A stretch of DNA of 5,717 nt from Clostridia bacterium. GTDB lineage: Bacteria; Bacillota; Clostridia; Peptostreptococcales; Anaerovoracaceae. Positions 3,997-5,717 of the stretch are shown here, in pieces (the first letter of the stretch is position 1; each line of letters starts with the position of its first letter). Both the position numbers and the translations under genes were made by a program. The stretch is taken from NCBI GenBank assembly GCA_900754805.1, contig CAAEEE010000017.1:1-5717 (forward strand). The letters are read 5' to 3'. Under the pieces are notes generated by a model. That model was not told the origin of the DNA. It worked only from the letters and a program-made list of their open reading frames with translations, and did not search any database.

Positions 3997-5717
3997 TTGT
4001 CGTTACTGAAATCTTTGTAAACGGCGTGTATACAAGCTTGCCGTCCACTCTGCGGATACCGCGGACTTTGTACCAGTAAGTTTTGCCCGGTTCGAGTCCC
4101 TTCGTATTCACATAATATTTATGCGACGCACTCGTGCTGGTAAACATCTTTGCATAGCCTGAAGACTTTTTCGTCGAACGCCAGATCTGATATGCGTCAA
4201 CGCGATAACCTGAATTTGACTTCTCCCATGTCAGTTTTACACGCTTTCTGCTCACCTCAGGTGCCTTGAGCAGGACGACCTTCGTGCGCTCTACACCGGC
4301 TTTGATTCGCGCATTCTTTGCTGCATTCGCATCATCGTCCGAGCCACCCGTGTTGTCACCCGGATTGTCCGGTTTAGACGGCTGCTCAGGTTCAGGTTCA
4401 GGCTCAGGCGTTGGCGCCGGTTCGTCTTTCTTATCGTCCACGACCGTCAGCACGATTGTTTTCGTTGCAGTTCCGTATTCGGATGTTGCCTCAGCACTGA
4501 TGGTCAGCGTCGTGGTCCCCGCTGCCTTCGGCGTTACCGTGCCGCTCGATGAAACCGATGCCACAGATGGATTGCTCGAAGAATAAGTCAGTTTCGCATC
4601 CGCGTATTTTGCGCTTGCACCGAGCTTATAGGCTCCTGCCGACAGGTTCGTGCTCGTTCTCGCATCCGTCACCGTAATCGACTGTGTTGCCGCAACAATG
4701 TTGTATTTCACCCTCTTGGTTCCCGTGTAATTGCCGATAAATCTTACAATCAAATCCGCTTCGCCAACCTCTACCGCATTCTCTGCCGTATAAGTATAAT
4801 CCAGATTTTCGATAAGCTTCTTTCCTGCTGCATCCGTTACCGTTATGTAGGACGGGATAGTTGGAACGCCCTTGTATTTACGGTCTTTTGGCTTTTTAAT
4901 CGTAATGCCGGACAAATCCGCAGTCGGTTCAATATTATAAGAAAGCACCTTGTAATCGGTGTACATGCCTTTTCCCATCACGACTGCATAGGCTTTCCCA
5001 GCTCTCGTGTTGCTGATGTAGCGGACTTTATAGTCCACGCCCTCCGTCAGAGCACTTCCGTAGCGTTCTGCGCGTACGCGCGGTTCGTATCGCATGCCTG
5101 CCGAGTATGGTACGCTCGAGGAATCTTCTATGTACAAGTCACAGTCAGTCAGGGAATAATCCGAAGTCTTATCCGGTTCAAGATCGAAATACCAGAAATT
5201 CACATCCGCTCTGCCGCCGATTCCGTTTACGGAGCCGCCCGAACTATACTGCCAATGGTTATATTCGTAGTCATAGTTGCATGCCGTATAATACTGGGCA
5301 ACCCAGATCGGATACTGCCGGCTGAGTGCCTGCCCGTCGACGGCTTTATTCAGAAAATTCAGGTTCGCGTAAAGTCCTGCCCGGTTTCCGCTCTTTTCGA
5401 TGACCTGACAAAACGCCTTTACATTTGAGGTTGCTTGGATTTTACTGATAGTACCGCTGGTGAATCTGCCCGAAGATACAACCGAATATTCGTAGTCCAT
5501 GAAAATCGGCAGATCTAATTCATAATCGCCCAAAAGCTCCAGCGTATAATTTGCTTCCGCTCTCGCTTCCAAAGTCGTCAGCGCTTGTGAAAAGAAGTAA
5601 ACGCCGACCATAACGCCTGCGGCTTTCGCTGCCTCGATGTTGCGGACAAACCAGTTATCCGGCTGCATTTTTCCCGCTGCGCCGTGTCCGCGGTAGCCGA
5701 TTCGGATAATTGCAAAA
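3989..5717 (-). CDS. Secreted GH25 muramidase (lysozyme-like) with Ig-like, YDG-like and FnIII-like modules, N-terminus cut by window edge
   Basis: The frame is open from the right edge to TAG at 3989-3991, 575 visible codons. The Met at 5668 is internal: in-frame codons before it encode FAIIRIGYRGHG, a GH25 strand, so the true start is outside the window. GH25 enzymes cut the MurNAc-GlcNAc bond of peptidoglycan. Numbering from the first visible codon: GH25 domain 1-178, including VGVYFFSQA, the acidic IFMDYEYS motif (D74, E76) and the terminal IWVAQYY...HWQYSSGG segment; two YDG/MBG-like modules about 191-264 and 266-342 (GVDYKVRY..., NYTGTKRVKYNI); a Big_2-like Ig domain 343-426 (YSSSNPSVASVSSSGTVTPKAAG); an acidic Pro-Glu linker 427-465; and an FnIII-like domain 478-573. 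The first catalytic Asp and any signal peptide lie off-window. No LPXTG anchor is present, so the protein is probably released or held non-covalently. Fold calls are firm for GH25 and good for the repeats; the cellular role is inferred. Confidence 0.9.
   Translation of the reverse strand, partial: FAIIRIGYRGHGAAGKMQPDNWFVRNIEAAKAAGVMVGVYFFSQALTTLEARAEANYTLELLGDYELDLPIFMDYEYSVVSSGRFTSGTISKIQATSNVKAFCQVIEKSGNRAGLYANLNFLNKAVDGQALSRQYPIWVAQYYTACNYDYEYNHWQYSSGGSVNGIGGRADVNFWYFDLEPDKTSDYSLTDCDLYIEDSSSVPYSAGMRYEPRVRAERYGSALTEGVDYKVRYISNTRAGKAYAVVMGKGMYTDYKVLSYNIEPTADLSGITIKKPKDRKYKGVPTIPSYITVTDAAGKKLIENLDYTYTAENAVEVGEADLIVRFIGNYTGTKRVKYNIVAATQSITVTDARTSTNLSAGAYKLGASAKYADAKLTYSSSNPSVASVSSSGTVTPKAAGTTTLTISAEATSEYGTATKTIVLTVVDDKKDEPAPTPEPEPEPEQPSKPDNPGDNTGGSDDDANAAKNARIKAGVERTKVVLLKAPEVSRKRVKLTWEKSNSGYRVDAYQIWRSTKKSSGYAKMFTSTSASHKYYVNTKGLEPGKTYWYKVRGIRRVDGKLVYTPFTKISVTTKK
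4322..4438 (-). other. Acidic Pro-Glu / Gly-Asp linker in the GH25 protein
   Basis: This segment encodes about visible residues 427-465 of the GH25 protein: a charged DDKKDEP stretch, an alternating Pro-Glu run (PTPEPEPEPEQP) built on a CAGGTT-type hexamer on the plus strand near 4386-4408, then a Gly/Asp/Asn-rich tail. It should be extended and disordered, separating the Ig-like domain from the C-terminal FnIII-like domain. Hexamer repeats like this can change length by slippage. Confidence 0.7.

Noticed and set aside
5668..5668. Met at 5668 as the start of the GH25 protein
   Set aside because: In-frame sequence upstream to the window edge encodes conserved GH25 residues, there is no ribosome binding site, and the domain would lack its first strands and catalytic Asp.

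Overview
The window looks like chromosomal DNA from an endospore-forming, Gram-positive anaerobe of the Clostridia, most likely Lachnospiraceae. The reasons are a SpoVAF/GerA-type spore germination membrane protein, a long-form (551-residue) glutamyl-tRNA synthetase, and a secreted GH25 muramidase followed by the small beta-rich modules common in that family's surface proteins. Strong GGAGG-type ribosome binding sites and a consensus -35/-10 promoter fit a Firmicute. The taxonomic call is an inference from protein style; no rRNA or other marker is present.

Layout. Positions 1-1580 (minus strand) hold the first 526 codons of a spoVAF-like gene that runs off the left edge. It is intact within the window and carries an unusual 78-residue Ala/Ser/Gly-rich insertion in its soluble N-terminal half. 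Positions 1581-2271 form a 691-bp divergent intergenic region. It contains four copies of TTGGGCGC just upstream of spoVAF, a 10-bp direct repeat, a 252-bp AT-rich nested inverted repeat with perfect 20-bp ends (MITE-like, 1759-2010), a GC-rich hairpin, and a near-consensus vegetative promoter with a short structured leader for the next gene. Positions 2272-3927 (plus strand) encode glutamyl-tRNA synthetase (gltX). A bidirectional hairpin terminator at about 3947-3996 separates it from the convergent gene at 3989-5717 (minus strand). That gene encodes a GH25 lysozyme-like protein with two YDG/MBG-like repeats, a Big_2-like Ig fold, a Pro-Glu linker and a C-terminal fibronectin-III-like domain. 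Its N-terminus lies beyond the right edge.

The three genes do not form an operon. spoVAF and gltX are divergent, gltX and the GH25 gene are convergent, and each appears to be an independent transcription unit from what is visible. gltX is housekeeping. spoVAF acts in the spore inner membrane during germination. The GH25 protein should act on peptidoglycan outside the cell. A role in spore or daughter-cell wall turnover is possible but nothing in the sequence proves it.

No convincing novel defence, mobile or biosynthetic system is visible. The least ordinary items are the nested inverted repeat and the SpoVAF insertion.
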